From the NCBI GenBank assembly GCA_012798435.1, contig JAAZNF010000011.1:1-63833 (forward strand): DNA of 63,833 bases. The letters are read 5' to 3'. Shown here piece by piece: positions 15,713-25,400 of this stretch. Below the pieces are notes generated by a model, which was not told the DNA's origin, ran no database searches, and worked only from the letters and a program-made list of their open reading frames with translations. The stretch comes from Myxococcales bacterium (GTDB lineage: Bacteria > Myxococcota > B64-G9). A program made the translations under genes and the position numbers. Position 1 is the stretch's first letter; the number at the start of each line of letters is the position of its first letter.

Positions 15713-16360
15713 ATGAGCGACCGGGTCGTGGATGAACTCATGGAGGCGGTCTGGACCTGCGAGGAGCAAGGGCGCTCCAGCGTGGACGAGATCCTGGGTG
15801 CCACCCACGGATCGGCCACCCGGGAGGACATCCGGCGCGCGCAGGAGCAGGAGCTTTTGCGTCTGGAAGGGGAGCGGATCCAGCTCACCCAGAACGGGAG
15901 GGAAAAGGCCGAGAACCAGATGCGGCGCCACCGCCTGGCGGAGCGGCTGCTGGTGGACGCGCTCGGGCTGCCGCTCGCACAGGTCGAGGCGCTGGCCTGC
16001 ACCGCGGAGCACCTGGTCATGCCGGAAGTGGCCGACGGCATCTGCACCCTGCTCGGGCACCCGCGCGAATGCCCCCACGGCCGGCCCATCCCGCCCGGCG
16101 AGTGCTGCCAAGAGGGGCGCAAGGAGGCGGGCCGGGCGCTCTCTCCGCTTTCCGAGGCGCCGCTGGAGCGCGAGCTGCGGGTGGCCTACCTGCGCACCCG
16201 CGATCACGACCGGCTGCACCTGTTGTTGTCACTGGGGCTGGTTCCGGGGACCCGCCTGCGTCTCCATCAGAAGCACCCCGCGGTGGTGGTGGAGGTCGGC
16301 CAGGCCGAGTTCGCCCTGGACCGGGAGGTGGCCTCGGACATCGTGGCCTGGCTGGAATGA
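15713..16360 (+). CDS. DtxR/MntR-family metalloregulator with FeoA-like C-terminus
   Basis: A 215-residue protein: winged helix (1-65), dimerisation and metal domain (66-145) and FeoA/SH3-like domain (about 152-215). Candidate ligands match DtxR: H73 and E77 (H-R-L-A-E), C96, E99 and H100 (C-T-A-E-H-L-V-M-P-E). An extra H-P-x-x-C-P-H-G follows, with further cysteines (C120, C131, C132). It should sense Fe2+ or Mn2+ and regulate the adjoining feoB-like gene, though no operator dyad was identified. The start is fixed by GGGAGGAG 12 nt after the feoB stop. Its stop overlaps the next ATG. Confidence 0.9.
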   Translation: MSDRVVDELMEAVWTCEEQGRSSVDEILGATHGSATREDIRRAQEQELLRLEGERIQLTQNGREKAENQMRRHRLAERLLVDALGLPLAQVEALACTAEHLVMPEVADGICTLLGHPRECPHGRPIPPGECCQEGRKEAGRALSPLSEAPLERELRVAYLRTRDHDRLHLLLSLGLVPGTRLRLHQKHPAVVVEVGQAEFALDREVASDIVAWLE

Positions 16361-16866
16361 TCTTCCGAAACCCATTCTGTGGCGCGTTGCCGCTCGTCCT
16401 CACCTTTGCCTGCGCCGGGCTGCGCCCGGGCGGCGAGCACGAGGATATCTCCCGGATATACGAGGTGGTCCTGGAAGACGCGCACGGCGGCAGCATATCC
16501 TTCGCCGAGTTCCGTGGTCAGGTGCTGGTGGTGGACCTGTTCGCCACCTGGCTCAATCCGAGCCTGGTGAACGCCAGCCTCTACGCCGACCTCTACCGGA
16601 AGCATCGGGAACGCGGGCTGCGGGTGGTGGGCGTGGCGCTGGACGAGCAGGGGCGGATGGTGGTGGAGGCGTTCGCCCGGGCGCTGGACCTGCCCTACCC
16701 GGTGGCCCTGGCAGACGGGGGAGTGCGCGCGGGGGCCAGCATCTTCGGGGATCTGGCGACGCTGCCCCGTCTGATGGTGTTCGACCGCTCGGGAGCGCTG
16801 GTGGCGGTGTGGTTCGGCCTGGCGCCGGCCAGGGAGCTCTCCCGGCTCATCGAACGCCTGTTGTAG
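16357..16866 (+). CDS. Cys-less TlpA/redoxin-like lipoprotein
   Basis: A 169-residue thioredoxin-fold protein translated from an ATGA overlap with the regulator. The N-terminus ends in a lipobox-like L-T-F-A-C. The redoxin core is clear (V-L-V-V-D-L-F-A-T-W ... G-L-R-V-V-G-V-A-L-D ... P-Y-P-V-A-L-A-D ... L-P-R-L-M-V-F-D-R-S-G), but the C-x-x-C active site is replaced by W-L-N-P-S. It therefore cannot act as a dithiol oxidoreductase and may be a binding or assembly protein. It closes the iron gene group before a new promoter. Confidence 0.82.
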   Translation: MIFRNPFCGALPLVLTFACAGLRPGGEHEDISRIYEVVLEDAHGGSISFAEFRGQVLVVDLFATWLNPSLVNASLYADLYRKHRERGLRVVGVALDEQGRMVVEAFARALDLPYPVALADGGVRAGASIFGDLATLPRLMVFDRSGALVAVWFGLAPARELSRLIERLL

Positions 16867-16882
16867 CTTCCTGCGAAAGGGG

Positions 16883-16910
16883 TTGCGGACGCCGCCGCCT
16901 GTGCTAGGAT
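16883..16910 (+). promoter_or_regulatory. candidate promoter of the exbB operon
   Basis: TTGCGG (16883-16888), a 16-nt spacer and TAGGAT (16905-16910) lie in the only sizeable gap of this gene run, 28 bp before the exbB-like start. Confidence 0.5.
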
Positions 16911-16938
16911 TTGCGGTCGTGCGCGGAAAGGAGCGGCC

Positions 16939-17571
16939 GTGTTCGAAGGCAAGAGCGTCTGGGAAATCCTCAACATGGGCGGCTTCACCATGTACATCCT
17001 GCTGGCCTGTTCGGTGGTGTCGCTGGCGGTGATCCTGGAACGGTTGTACCAGTACCACCGGGCCAAGACCGACCGGCGGGAGTTCATGGAACGCATCCGG
17101 GCCGAGGTGGGCCGGGGTGCCTACGACGTGGCCATCAAGATCTGCGAGATGGAGGCGAAACCGGTCTCCCAGGTGGTGTGTGCCGGCCTCAAGAACCGTA
17201 CCGCGCCGGAGGACGAGATCAAGAACGCCATGGCCCGCGAGGTCATGGTGGAGACGTCGCGCCTGGAGCGATTCACCAGCGTGGTGGGCACCATCGGTGC
17301 GGTGTCGGTATACATCGGGCTGTTCGGGACCGTGCTGGGCATCGTGAGCGCCTTCCACAACATCGCCCAGACCGGCTCCGGCGGGTTGCCGGTGGTCATC
17401 GGTGGCGTGGCCGAGGCGCTCATCTGCACCGCCACGGGCCTGCTGGTGGCCGTGCCTGCGGTGGTGGCCTACAATTACCTGATGCGGCGCGTGGACCGCT
17501 TCGTGGTGGACATGGAGTATTGCTCCTCCGAGTTGGCCGGGCTGCTCCGTTCCAAGAAGGATCCGGCATGA
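16939..17571 (+). CDS. exbB: ExbB/TolQ/MotA-type proton channel
   Basis: A 210-residue inner-membrane protein with three hydrophobic segments (about 14-34, 108-133, 150-178) and the signature G-T-I-G-A-V-S-V-Y-I-G-L-F-G-T-V-L-G-I-V and G-V-A-E-A-L-I-C-T-A-T-G-L. Together with the next gene it would form the stator that uses proton flow to energise TonB-dependent or Tol-type machinery; no tonB is adjacent. The GTG start follows GGAAAGGAG. Stop and next start overlap (ATGA). Confidence 0.93.
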   Translation: MFEGKSVWEILNMGGFTMYILLACSVVSLAVILERLYQYHRAKTDRREFMERIRAEVGRGAYDVAIKICEMEAKPVSQVVCAGLKNRTAPEDEIKNAMAREVMVETSRLERFTSVVGTIGAVSVYIGLFGTVLGIVSAFHNIAQTGSGGLPVVIGGVAEALICTATGLLVAVPAVVAYNYLMRRVDRFVVDMEYCSSELAGLLRSKKDPA

Positions 17572-18011
17572 AGCTTGCGGGTCGGCGCAGCCGTGTCATG
17601 GCCGAGATCAACATCACGCCGTTTACGGACGTGGTGCTGGTGCTGCTCATCATCTTCATGATCACTACGCCCCTGCTCATGCAGTCCGAGCGCGATCCGG
17701 GCCAGAACGACAACGCCGGCTTCGACGTGCAACTCCCCCAGGCCAAGGGCGGCGGCATTGCCGGGGGCGCCAACCAGGTCGTGGTGGCCATCCTCCAGGA
17801 CGGGCGGATGGTGTTGAAGGGCGAGGTGGTGTCCGAAGAGGACCTGCGTTCCGCTCTCGAGCGTATCAAGGCCCAGAACCCTCAGGCCCTGGTGATCATT
17901 CAAGCCGACCGCATGGTGAACCACTGGCGCGTGGTGCGGGCCATGGACATCTCCGCCGAAGTCGGGCTCCGGCGCCTGGCCATCGCCACCCAGGAGGACG
18001 GAGCCCCGTGA
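17568..18011 (+). CDS. exbD: ExbD/TolR-type biopolymer transport protein
   Basis: A 147-residue single-span protein. The basic N-terminus is followed by A-E-I-N-I-T-P-F-T-D-V-V-L-V-L-L-I-I-F-M, whose Asp is the conserved proton-relay residue. The periplasmic domain (50-140) has the family pattern V-V-V-A-I-L-Q-D-G and A-L-V-I-I-Q-A-D. Overlaps both neighbours (ATGA upstream, GTGA downstream), so a single co-translated unit is likely. Confidence 0.94.
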   Translation: MKLAGRRSRVMAEINITPFTDVVLVLLIIFMITTPLLMQSERDPGQNDNAGFDVQLPQAKGGGIAGGANQVVVAILQDGRMVLKGEVVSEEDLRSALERIKAQNPQALVIIQADRMVNHWRVVRAMDISAEVGLRRLAIATQEDGAP

Positions 18012-18325
18012 ACCTGGGGGCCCGGATAGCCCTGGTCGTGGGTCTGGCCGCCGCGGCCGGGCTGTTTGCCTATTCCTGGTTCGGGCCACAGAGCGGCGGC
18101 AAGCGTGCCGCGCTCGAGGCGGAGCTTACGCGCCTGCGCGAAGAGAACCGTGCCCTGGCCGAGGAGAACCGCCTCCTGGACCTGCAGATCCGGGCGCTGC
18201 GCGGCAACCGGGTGTACCAGGAGCAGGTGGTGCGGGACGTGCTGGGGCTGGTACGGCCGGGCGAGTGGGTGTTCTACCTCCAGCCCGATCCGCCGGACGC
18301 GGGCCCGCCGGCGCAGGATCCCTGA
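18008..18325 (+). CDS. FtsB/DivIC-like septum protein
   Basis: A 105-residue protein with one transmembrane helix (7-26) and a coiled coil (about 32-66, E-L-T-R-L-R-E-E-N-R-A-L). It ends in the FtsB-like L-R-G-N-R-V-Y-Q-E-Q-V-V-R-D-V-L-G-L-V-R-P-G-E. This matches the septum-formation-initiator family, whose members bridge FtsL and FtsQ in division. Location behind exbBD is atypical. The GTG start overlaps the exbD stop. Confidence 0.82.
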   Translation: MNLGARIALVVGLAAAAGLFAYSWFGPQSGGKRAALEAELTRLREENRALAEENRLLDLQIRALRGNRVYQEQVVRDVLGLVRPGEWVFYLQPDPPDAGPPAQDP

Positions 18326-18334
18326 GGACGAGTC

Positions 18335-20557
18335 ATGACAGCCGGTCGTGGCCTGGCGCGCGTCGTATTCTGGAGCGAGCGAAACCTCCTGGTGGAGTCC
18401 GCCCTGGCGGGTTTGCTCGCCCTCATCGCCGCAGGACTCATCGGCGCGAAAGGGGTGCCGGCCGCCCTGGCGGCAGCCGGATTGTGCGTCCTGCTCGCCT
18501 ATCGCCTGTGGCGCATGGCGCGGCGCTTCACCCCGCGCCTGGTGGATCAGCCCGGAGCGGATCGCGAGCGCCGGCAACTTTCGCTTCTGCTGCTGGGCAC
18601 GGTGGCGTTGCTCGTGGGAGTCTCGGGGGGGCGCGACGGCCGCCTCGATCCGCTGTGGTACCTTCTGCTGGCGGCCTGCGGCGGCTACGAGCGGCGGCCC
18701 GGCAACCTGGCCTGGTTGCTCGCCGGAGCGCTGCTCTTCGACGTCAGCCTGTGGTGGGCGCAGCCCGGCCGCCAGGGCTTCGCGCTGGCTCTGCGCCTCG
18801 CCTTCGACGTGGCGTTCCTCGGCATCAGCTTCGCGCTCAACCGGGCACACCTTCTGGCCCGCGAGCGGGAAGTGGCGGCGCGGCTCGGCGCCCAGCGGGC
18901 GCGCCTGGAGGAGGAAGCCGCCCTGTACCGGCAGGTCGGCAAGGCGCCGGAGCTGCCCTCCGAGGAGTGCCGCGAGTTCCGCCGCCTGAGCTCGGCCCGC
19001 GAGCTCGGGGTGAGCGCGGCCAACCTGCTCCAGGTGGCGCAGGCGGCGCTGCGTCCGCACACCATCGCGCTCTTCATGCTCAGCCCGGACGGCAAGACGC
19101 TCCAGCTCAAACAGGCCCTGTGCGAGGAGCCATCGCTCCTCCAGCAGGGCCCACTCCCGGCCGGCGAAGGGATGCTGGGTGCGGTGCTCAAGAGCGGGCA
19201 CGCCGTCTCCCGCGATCGGCTGCGCGACTCGTCGATGCTCACCTACTACGCCTCTCGGCCCAACATCCGCACCTTCGTCGGCGTCCCGGTGCTCGAGGGG
19301 GAACACCGGCGCGGCGTGCTGCTGGCGGACCGCCGCGCCGACATTCCCTTCGGAGAAGAAGACGAGGCCCTGCTGCTTGCGCTCTCCCGCGAGGTGTGGC
19401 GCACCTTCTCGGTCGAGCGCTTGCTGGAACGCTCCGACGAGGAGCAGCAGAAACTCCGCCTGTTCTACGAGTCCAGCCGCCAGATCAACCGGGCCGTCAA
19501 CCAGTCCGAGGTGCTGGACGAGGTGCTGGGGGCGGTGCGGCGCATCTTCGGCTCGGTGGACTTCGCCGCCCTGGTATTGCGCGATCCCCCCGATTCGCGC
19601 CAGTTGGTGATCCGCGCCGTGGTGGCGCCCGAGTCCCTGTCCGAGTGGCGCGAACGGGCCTTGCAGCATGCCCTCGAGGGAGAAGACCACCTGTGCGCCC
19701 TGGCCATCAAGAGCGGATTCGCCGTGCCGGCCGTGCCCTACCACAAGGTGGCTCGCAGCCAGCGCTCGATCTTCGGGCGTCACCTCACCCCGACCGGGCT
19801 CGACTCCCTCAAGGTGTTCCCGCTAAAGGTGGCGGCCACCAAGGAAGGCCGCTCGGTCCCGGGCGAGGTGGAGACGTTGGGGACCCTGGTGGTGGGCAGT
19901 ACCGCACGGGGTGTGTTTCCTGAGATCGGGGAGGAATCGGCCTCCAGTTTCGTCCAGGAGACGTTGGAGACGCTGGCCGACATCGCCGCCATGGCCATCC
20001 AGAGCGCCCAGCGCTTCGAGCAGCTGCTGCGCCTGGCCACGACCGACGGGCTCACCGGGCTGCACAACCACCGCCGCTTCCAGGAGCTTCTGGAAGGGGC
20101 GGTGGCCGAGGCTCTGCGTTACCAGAACCCGTTGTCGCTCATCCTGTGCGACGTGGACCACTTCAAGAAGGTGAACGACAGCTACGGGCACCCCACGGGC
20201 GACGAGGTGCTGCGCCGGGTGGCCCGGGTGTTGTCGGAGCTGGCACGGCAGAGCGACCGGGTGTGCCGCTACGGCGGCGAGGAGTTCGCGGTGATCATGC
20301 CCCACACCGACGCCGAGGGGGCGCGGGTGCTCGCCGAACGGTTCCGCGAGGAGATCCGCGAGCAGAGCTTCGACGCCGGCGGGCAGCGCTTCCAGGTGAG
20401 CATCTCGCTGGGGATCTGTACCCTGCCGGGGCAGGCGCGCCACAAGCAGGAATTGATCGACCGTGCGGACCAGGCCCTGTATCATGCCAAACACACCGGG
20501 AGGGACCGGGTGGTGCATTACGCCGACCTCCCCAAAGACGCCGGGAGCCCAGAATGA
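18335..20557 (+). CDS. membrane GAF-GGDEF diguanylate cyclase
   Basis: A 740-residue protein that should make cyclic di-GMP. The N-terminal part (about 18-190) has several hydrophobic helices. A helical linker and GAF-like domains follow (about 220-370 and 385-560; the first contains P-N-I-R-T-F-V-G-V-P-V-L). The GGDEF domain is complete: D-G-L-T-G-L-H-N-H-R-R-F, D-V-D-H-F-K-K-V-N-D, and active site G-G-E-E-F (647-651). An inhibitory I-site R638-x-x-D641 stands five residues before it, so product feedback is expected. ATG 18335 is 10 nt after the FtsB-like stop. It is one of two second-messenger cyclases here; a PilZ receptor lies at 60619. Confidence 0.93.
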   Translation: MTAGRGLARVVFWSERNLLVESALAGLLALIAAGLIGAKGVPAALAAAGLCVLLAYRLWRMARRFTPRLVDQPGADRERRQLSLLLLGTVALLVGVSGGRDGRLDPLWYLLLAACGGYERRPGNLAWLLAGALLFDVSLWWAQPGRQGFALALRLAFDVAFLGISFALNRAHLLAREREVAARLGAQRARLEEEAALYRQVGKAPELPSEECREFRRLSSARELGVSAANLLQVAQAALRPHTIALFMLSPDGKTLQLKQALCEEPSLLQQGPLPAGEGMLGAVLKSGHAVSRDRLRDSSMLTYYASRPNIRTFVGVPVLEGEHRRGVLLADRRADIPFGEEDEALLLALSREVWRTFSVERLLERSDEEQQKLRLFYESSRQINRAVNQSEVLDEVLGAVRRIFGSVDFAALVLRDPPDSRQLVIRAVVAPESLSEWRERALQHALEGEDHLCALAIKSGFAVPAVPYHKVARSQRSIFGRHLTPTGLDSLKVFPLKVAATKEGRSVPGEVETLGTLVVGSTARGVFPEIGEESASSFVQETLETLADIAAMAIQSAQRFEQLLRLATTDGLTGLHNHRRFQELLEGAVAEALRYQNPLSLILCDVDHFKKVNDSYGHPTGDEVLRRVARVLSELARQSDRVCRYGGEEFAVIMPHTDAEGARVLAERFREEIREQSFDAGGQRFQVSISLGICTLPGQARHKQELIDRADQALYHAKHTGRDRVVHYADLPKDAGSPE

Positions 20558-21873
20558 AAAAGAACTTCGTGCTCGACACCAATGTCCTGCTGCACGACCC
20601 TAACGCGCTCGTGTCATTCGGCGACAACGACATCGTCATCCCCATCTATGTGATCGAGGAGATCGACCGCTTCAAGAAGGAGCTGTCGGAGCTGGGGCGC
20701 AACGCCCGAGTGGTGAGCCGCATGATCGACGAGTTCCGCCAGAGCGGCCAGCTCAACAAGGGCGTGAGCATGCCGACGGGCGGCACGCTGCGGGTGCTGT
20801 TCTCGCATCGGGGCATCCCCGAGCAGCTCGGTCCGGTGGAGAAGATGGACCACCGTATCCTGGCGGTAGCGGCGGAGCTGCAAGAGAAGGAGCCGCAGAA
20901 GCCGCTGGTGTTCATCACCAAGGACACCAACCTGCGCATCAAGGCGGACGTGCTGGGGCTCAAGACCGAGGACTACGACACGGAGAAGGTCTCGATCGAC
21001 GAGATATACACCGGCTTGGCGGAGGTCGAACTGCCGGGCGAGCTGGTGGACGCCTTCTACCGCGACGGGAATCTCCCCATCGAGAAATTGCCACTGGCGG
21101 AGGCGGCGCCCAACCAGTTCGTGAACCTGCGTGACTCGGCCAACTCCAGCCACACCGCCATGGGCCGGGTGGACGTGGACGGGCGGCGGCTGGTGCCGGT
21201 GGCCAAGGTGCGTGGCGGCGTGTGGGGCATCTCGCCGCGCAACCGCGAGCAGTCCTTCACCTTCGACCTGTTGCTCGACGACCGCATCAAGCTGGTCACC
21301 CTGGCGGGCAAGGCCGGGACCGGCAAGACCCTGCTGGCGCTGGCCGCCGGACTGCACAAGACCGCCGAGGAGGGGGTGTACCAGCGCCTGCTGGTGTCGC
21401 GGCCGGTGTTCCCGCTGGGACGCGACATCGGTTTTCTGCCCGGGGACATCGAGGACAAGCTCAACCCCTGGATGCAGCCCATCTACGACAACCTGGAGTA
21501 CCTGCTCAACCTGTCGCGCAAGGACAAGCGTCAGGGGCGGAGCTACCGCGAGCTGATGGACATGGGCCTCATCGAGATCGAGCCGCTCACCTACATCCGC
21601 GGGCGCAGCATCCCCAACCAGTACATCATCGTGGACGAGTCGCAGAACCTCACCCCGCACGAGGTCAAGACCATCATCAGCCGCTGCGGCGACGGCACCA
21701 AGATCGTGCTCACCGGCGACCTGTACCAGATCGACAACCCCTACGTGGATTCCTCCAACAACGGCCTGTCCCATGTGGTGAACAGCTTCAAGGGGAAGCC
21801 GCTGGCCGGCCACGTGCTGCTGCGCAAGGGAGAGCGCAGCGAGCTGGCCGAGCTGGCCTCGGATCTGCTGTGA
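20554..21873 (+). CDS. PIN-PhoH ATPase (PhoH2 family)
   Basis: A 439-residue protein: a PIN ribonuclease domain (1-150) with acidic residues D8, E35/E36, D99 and D124 (T-K-D-T-N-L-R), then a PhoH helicase-like ATPase (230-439). Walker A is G-K-A-G-T-G-K-T (252-259), Walker B V-D-E-S-Q-N, and V-L-T-G-D-L-Y-Q-I-D-N is present. PhoH2 proteins unwind and cut RNA and can act as toxin-antitoxin components. No antitoxin-like small gene precedes this one; it overlaps the diguanylate cyclase stop (ATGA). Confidence 0.93.
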   Translation: MKKNFVLDTNVLLHDPNALVSFGDNDIVIPIYVIEEIDRFKKELSELGRNARVVSRMIDEFRQSGQLNKGVSMPTGGTLRVLFSHRGIPEQLGPVEKMDHRILAVAAELQEKEPQKPLVFITKDTNLRIKADVLGLKTEDYDTEKVSIDEIYTGLAEVELPGELVDAFYRDGNLPIEKLPLAEAAPNQFVNLRDSANSSHTAMGRVDVDGRRLVPVAKVRGGVWGISPRNREQSFTFDLLLDDRIKLVTLAGKAGTGKTLLALAAGLHKTAEEGVYQRLLVSRPVFPLGRDIGFLPGDIEDKLNPWMQPIYDNLEYLLNLSRKDKRQGRSYRELMDMGLIEIEPLTYIRGRSIPNQYIIVDESQNLTPHEVKTIISRCGDGTKIVLTGDLYQIDNPYVDSSNNGLSHVVNSFKGKPLAGHVLLRKGERSELAELASDLL

Positions 21874-22096
21874 GAAAATACCCGCTCGACACCTCATCGA
21901 AGACGAAGGGAATGCCTGGGCTCTTATCTTGGCACGGCACCGGTCGGGCGGAGGATGGACCCGTTGACAATCGCGTCTGGCCGTGCGGGTTTGCTGGGCA
22001 GCACGGCAAGGTGCTTGTTCGTCTGGTGGCGCGCACGGTCGCGCTGGCTCTGGCGGCCTCGCGACCTTGCGCCACTTCAAGGCAGAGGGAATTGGC
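21874..22096. other. intergenic spacer without a supported gene
   Basis: This 223-bp stretch after the phoH2 stop has no ORF with a credible start. An open frame runs into the acylphosphatase gene, but AGAGGGA before 22097 marks the start there. Confidence 0.5.
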
Positions 22097-22387
22097 ATGA
22101 GCGGGAGCAGTGGTTTGCGGCGCATGCACCTGCGGATCAGCGGCCTGGTCCAGGGGGTGTCCTTTCGCTGGCACACCCGGCGCATCGCCCAGGCGCTGGG
22201 CCTGGTCGGCTGGGTGAAGAACCTGCCCGACGGTAGCGTGGAGGTGCTGGCGGAAGGAGAGGAAGGCGCGCTGCGCGACCTTTTGGCCTGGTGCCGCAGG
22301 GGCCCGGAGCTGGCCCAGGTGGAGCGGGTGGAGGAGCGCTTTTCGGACGCCACGGGAGGATTTTCCGAGTTTCGAGTGACGCGCTAG
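22097..22387 (+). CDS. acyP: acylphosphatase
   Basis: A 96-residue alpha/beta protein with both acylphosphatase signatures. G-L-V-Q-G-V-S-F-R holds the phosphate-binding loop and catalytic R24; G-W-V-K-N-L-P-D-G-S-V-E-V holds catalytic N42. It hydrolyses acyl phosphates in the cytoplasm. The start is set by AGAGGGA 7 nt before ATG 22097, although the frame is open further upstream. Length matches the family (about 90-100). Confidence 0.95.
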   Translation: MSGSSGLRRMHLRISGLVQGVSFRWHTRRIAQALGLVGWVKNLPDGSVEVLAEGEEGALRDLLAWCRRGPELAQVERVEERFSDATGGFSEFRVTR

Positions 22388-22458
22388 ACAGGTGGCCACT
22401 TGGCGGATGACATCTCCCGTCGATTGCGGGATGGGTCATGATGTCAGGAGGGCTTCTC

Positions 22459-25400
22459 ATGAAAACACTGGATCGTCTGGGTCGGGTCGTCTGCGCCTGG
22501 TGGTTGATCGCGGGAGTGTCGTTGCTCCCCGGCTGCTCCGACGCCGGCGGGCCCGGCGGCGACGGGGGCGGGGATGTGCCGGACGGGGTCACCGACAGCG
22601 GCGACACGGGGCACGACGGCGGGTCGGACGGCGCCGATGGAACGGGCGGAGAGGCCGACGGGAGCGCCGACCCCTGCCGCAACGTCTCCTGTCCCGCGTG
22701 GCAGCATTGCGTCGTGGAGGGTGTCCAGGGACGCTGCATCGACAACACCTGCGCCGACCTCACCTGCGCGGGTACCGAGGAGTGCCAGCCCCACCCGGGC
22801 GGCGGCGCCTGGTGCGTGGACATCTCCTGTTTCGACGACCTCGACTGTCCGCCAGAACGTTTTTGCCAGGCCAACCTGTGCCGGGACGACGTGTGCGAGG
22901 GCGGGTGCCAGCGCTGCAACGGCAACGCCGTCGAGCGCTGCCGCTTCAACGGCGGCGGCTGGCTCCCCGATGTCACCTGCGAAAGCGAAGCCCATTTCGA
23001 TAGCCTGTGCCGCGAGCTCGCCCCGTGCGACGCGCATTGCACCTGCCAGGACGACTGGGATTGCCCGGCCTGGATGCAGTGCGAGGCGGGGCTGTGTCTG
23101 GGGTCCGGCCGCGAGCCTTCCTGCCGGCTCGCCCCGGAGCCCTTCACCAACGTGCTGCCGGTGCCGGAGATCGTGTGGGGCGGCACCCAGGCCAACCCCA
23201 CTGCCCCGGACAGCCCATTCTCCGAGGCGGTCCAGGTAGTGATGATGCCGTTGGTGGCCAACCTGGACGACGACAACGGCGACGGGTTGATCGACGAGCG
23301 CGACTATCCCGAGATCGTCTTCTTCGCCTTCCGCCAGCACGACTACTCGGCGAACGGCGTTCTGCGAGCCATCCATGGGGGTGGGGCCAACAAGGGCAAG
23401 GACTTCTTCGCGGTGTGCGGCGACAAGGTGTGGCACGAGGGTGATCCGCTGAACCTCGCCTGCACCTATACCGAGGCCGACATCGACTCGACCTCGACGC
23501 CGGCCGTGGGCGACCTCGACGGGGACGGAAAGCCGGAGATCGTGGCGCTCAGCGAGCTCCTCAACTCCAACCGCAGCATCCACATCTACGGGAGCACCGG
23601 CGAGATCCATTCCAAGAACGCGGCCACCGGCAATCTGGGCGGCCCCAACCCGGCGGTGCTGATCGCCAATCTGGACGGGCAGGGCCTCGCGGAGATCGTG
23701 GTCGGCCGCAACGTGTTCACCCTGGAAAAAGACGGCCAGGAAAGACTCAAGGTGGTGGATCGGTTCCAGGGCTCGCTCACGAACGGCACCAACAGCCAGG
23801 GGCCCATCTCCTGCGCGGCCGACGTGGCCGGCGACGAGCGAGCGGAGATCATCGCCGGGACCGCCGCCTACAACCTGCCGCGGCCACCGCCCGGGGTGAC
23901 CCGGCGCTCGCAGTGCACTGGCCAGGAGACAGAGCCGGAGCACGTCGCCTTCTGCAACGGCCAATTGCTGACGGTATGGAGCGCCGCGACTTCACGCGAG
24001 GGTTTCTGCGCCGTGGCCGACGTGCTGGGCGTGGATCCGGCACTGCCCCCCGGCCCGGCCAACCCGCTGGATGGAAAGCCCGAGGTGATCCTCATCGCCA
24101 ACGGTCGGCTGGTGATACTGGATGGAGCCACCGGAACGCTCCTGCGCGACATCGACCTGGCCGACGGCACCCGGGGCGGCGCGCCCAACGTCGACGACTT
24201 CGACGGCGACGGGTTCCCCGAGGTGGGGACGGCGTTTCTGGACCGCTACATCATGTACGACTTTCAACCCGCGAGCGGAAGTTGCCCCGCCTGGCCGGGG
24301 TTGTTGCGCGAGGGACAGCCCCGCCCGGCCGAGAACCTGCCGCGCGATCCGGGGGGTAGCTGCGTCGCGGACGGCGACTGCAAGGCCGGCGAGGCGGTGT
24401 GCAACCAGAAGACCGGCAAGTGCGTGTGTCTGCACAACGCCTGGGCCAGCGCCACCGAGGACGATTCCAGCCGGGTCACCGGTAGCTCGGTGTTCGACTT
24501 CAACGGCGACGGCGCGGCCGAGGTCGTCTACAACGACGAGTGTCGCTTCCGCGTGTACGACGGCACGGACGGGACCATCTGGTTCTCCGAGCCCTCGGAG
24601 AGCCGGACCCGGGTGGAGTACCCGGTCATCGCCGACGTGGACAACGACGGCAACGCCGAGATCGTCTTCTGTACCACCACCGAATCGGGGTTCTGCTCGG
24701 AAAACCTCGACGATCGATACAACGCCGGCATCGAGGTGTGGGGCGACGCCGGGGACTTCTGGGTGTCGGCGCGACGCGTGTGGAACCAGCACGCTTACCA
24801 CGTGACCAACGTGCTGGAGTCCGGCGGCATCCCGCTCATCGAGCCCGCCAGCTGGCGCAGCTACCACGGGCGCAGCTACAACACCTACCGTTCCAACCCC
24901 CGCTCCTACGACTGGGCGCCCGACCTGGCCATCGGTGGCATGCAGTTCTCCTCGCCGGACGCGACCTGCGGCGCGCTCTCCCAGCTCCTCGACATCGTGC
25001 TGCGGGTGGAGAACCGCGGCGACGTCCGGGTGGGACCGGGGCTCCTGATCGGGTTCGAAGGGACCTGGCGGGATCTGTCGGTCGTCGAGGATCTCAAGGA
25101 CGGGGCCGGCCAGCCGTTGCATCTTGCGCTTCCGACGCCGCTGGAGGCCGGGGCCTGGCAGATCCTCAAGGTGGCCTACAACTCCGCCAACAACGGCCAG
25201 GGCCGGCTGCCCGACGAGGTCCGGGCCATCATCGACGTCGACAACCGCGAGCGGGAGTGTATCGAGGACAATAACGATTACTCCGCTCCGGTCGAGGCGG
25301 GGGATCAGGCGCCCGATCTGCGCCTCCTGCTGTCCGATCTCGACCTGGCCGGTTGTCCCACCGCCACCATCCGCATGCAGCTGACCAATGAGGGATCGCT

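Noticed and set aside
20554-21873. PhoH2 toxin-antitoxin pair
   Set aside because: No small antitoxin-like gene precedes it; it is coupled to the diguanylate cyclase instead.
20614-22353. 579-codon minus-strand frame over phoH2 and acyP
   Set aside because: Spans two well-supported plus-strand genes and the gap between them; no domain recognised.
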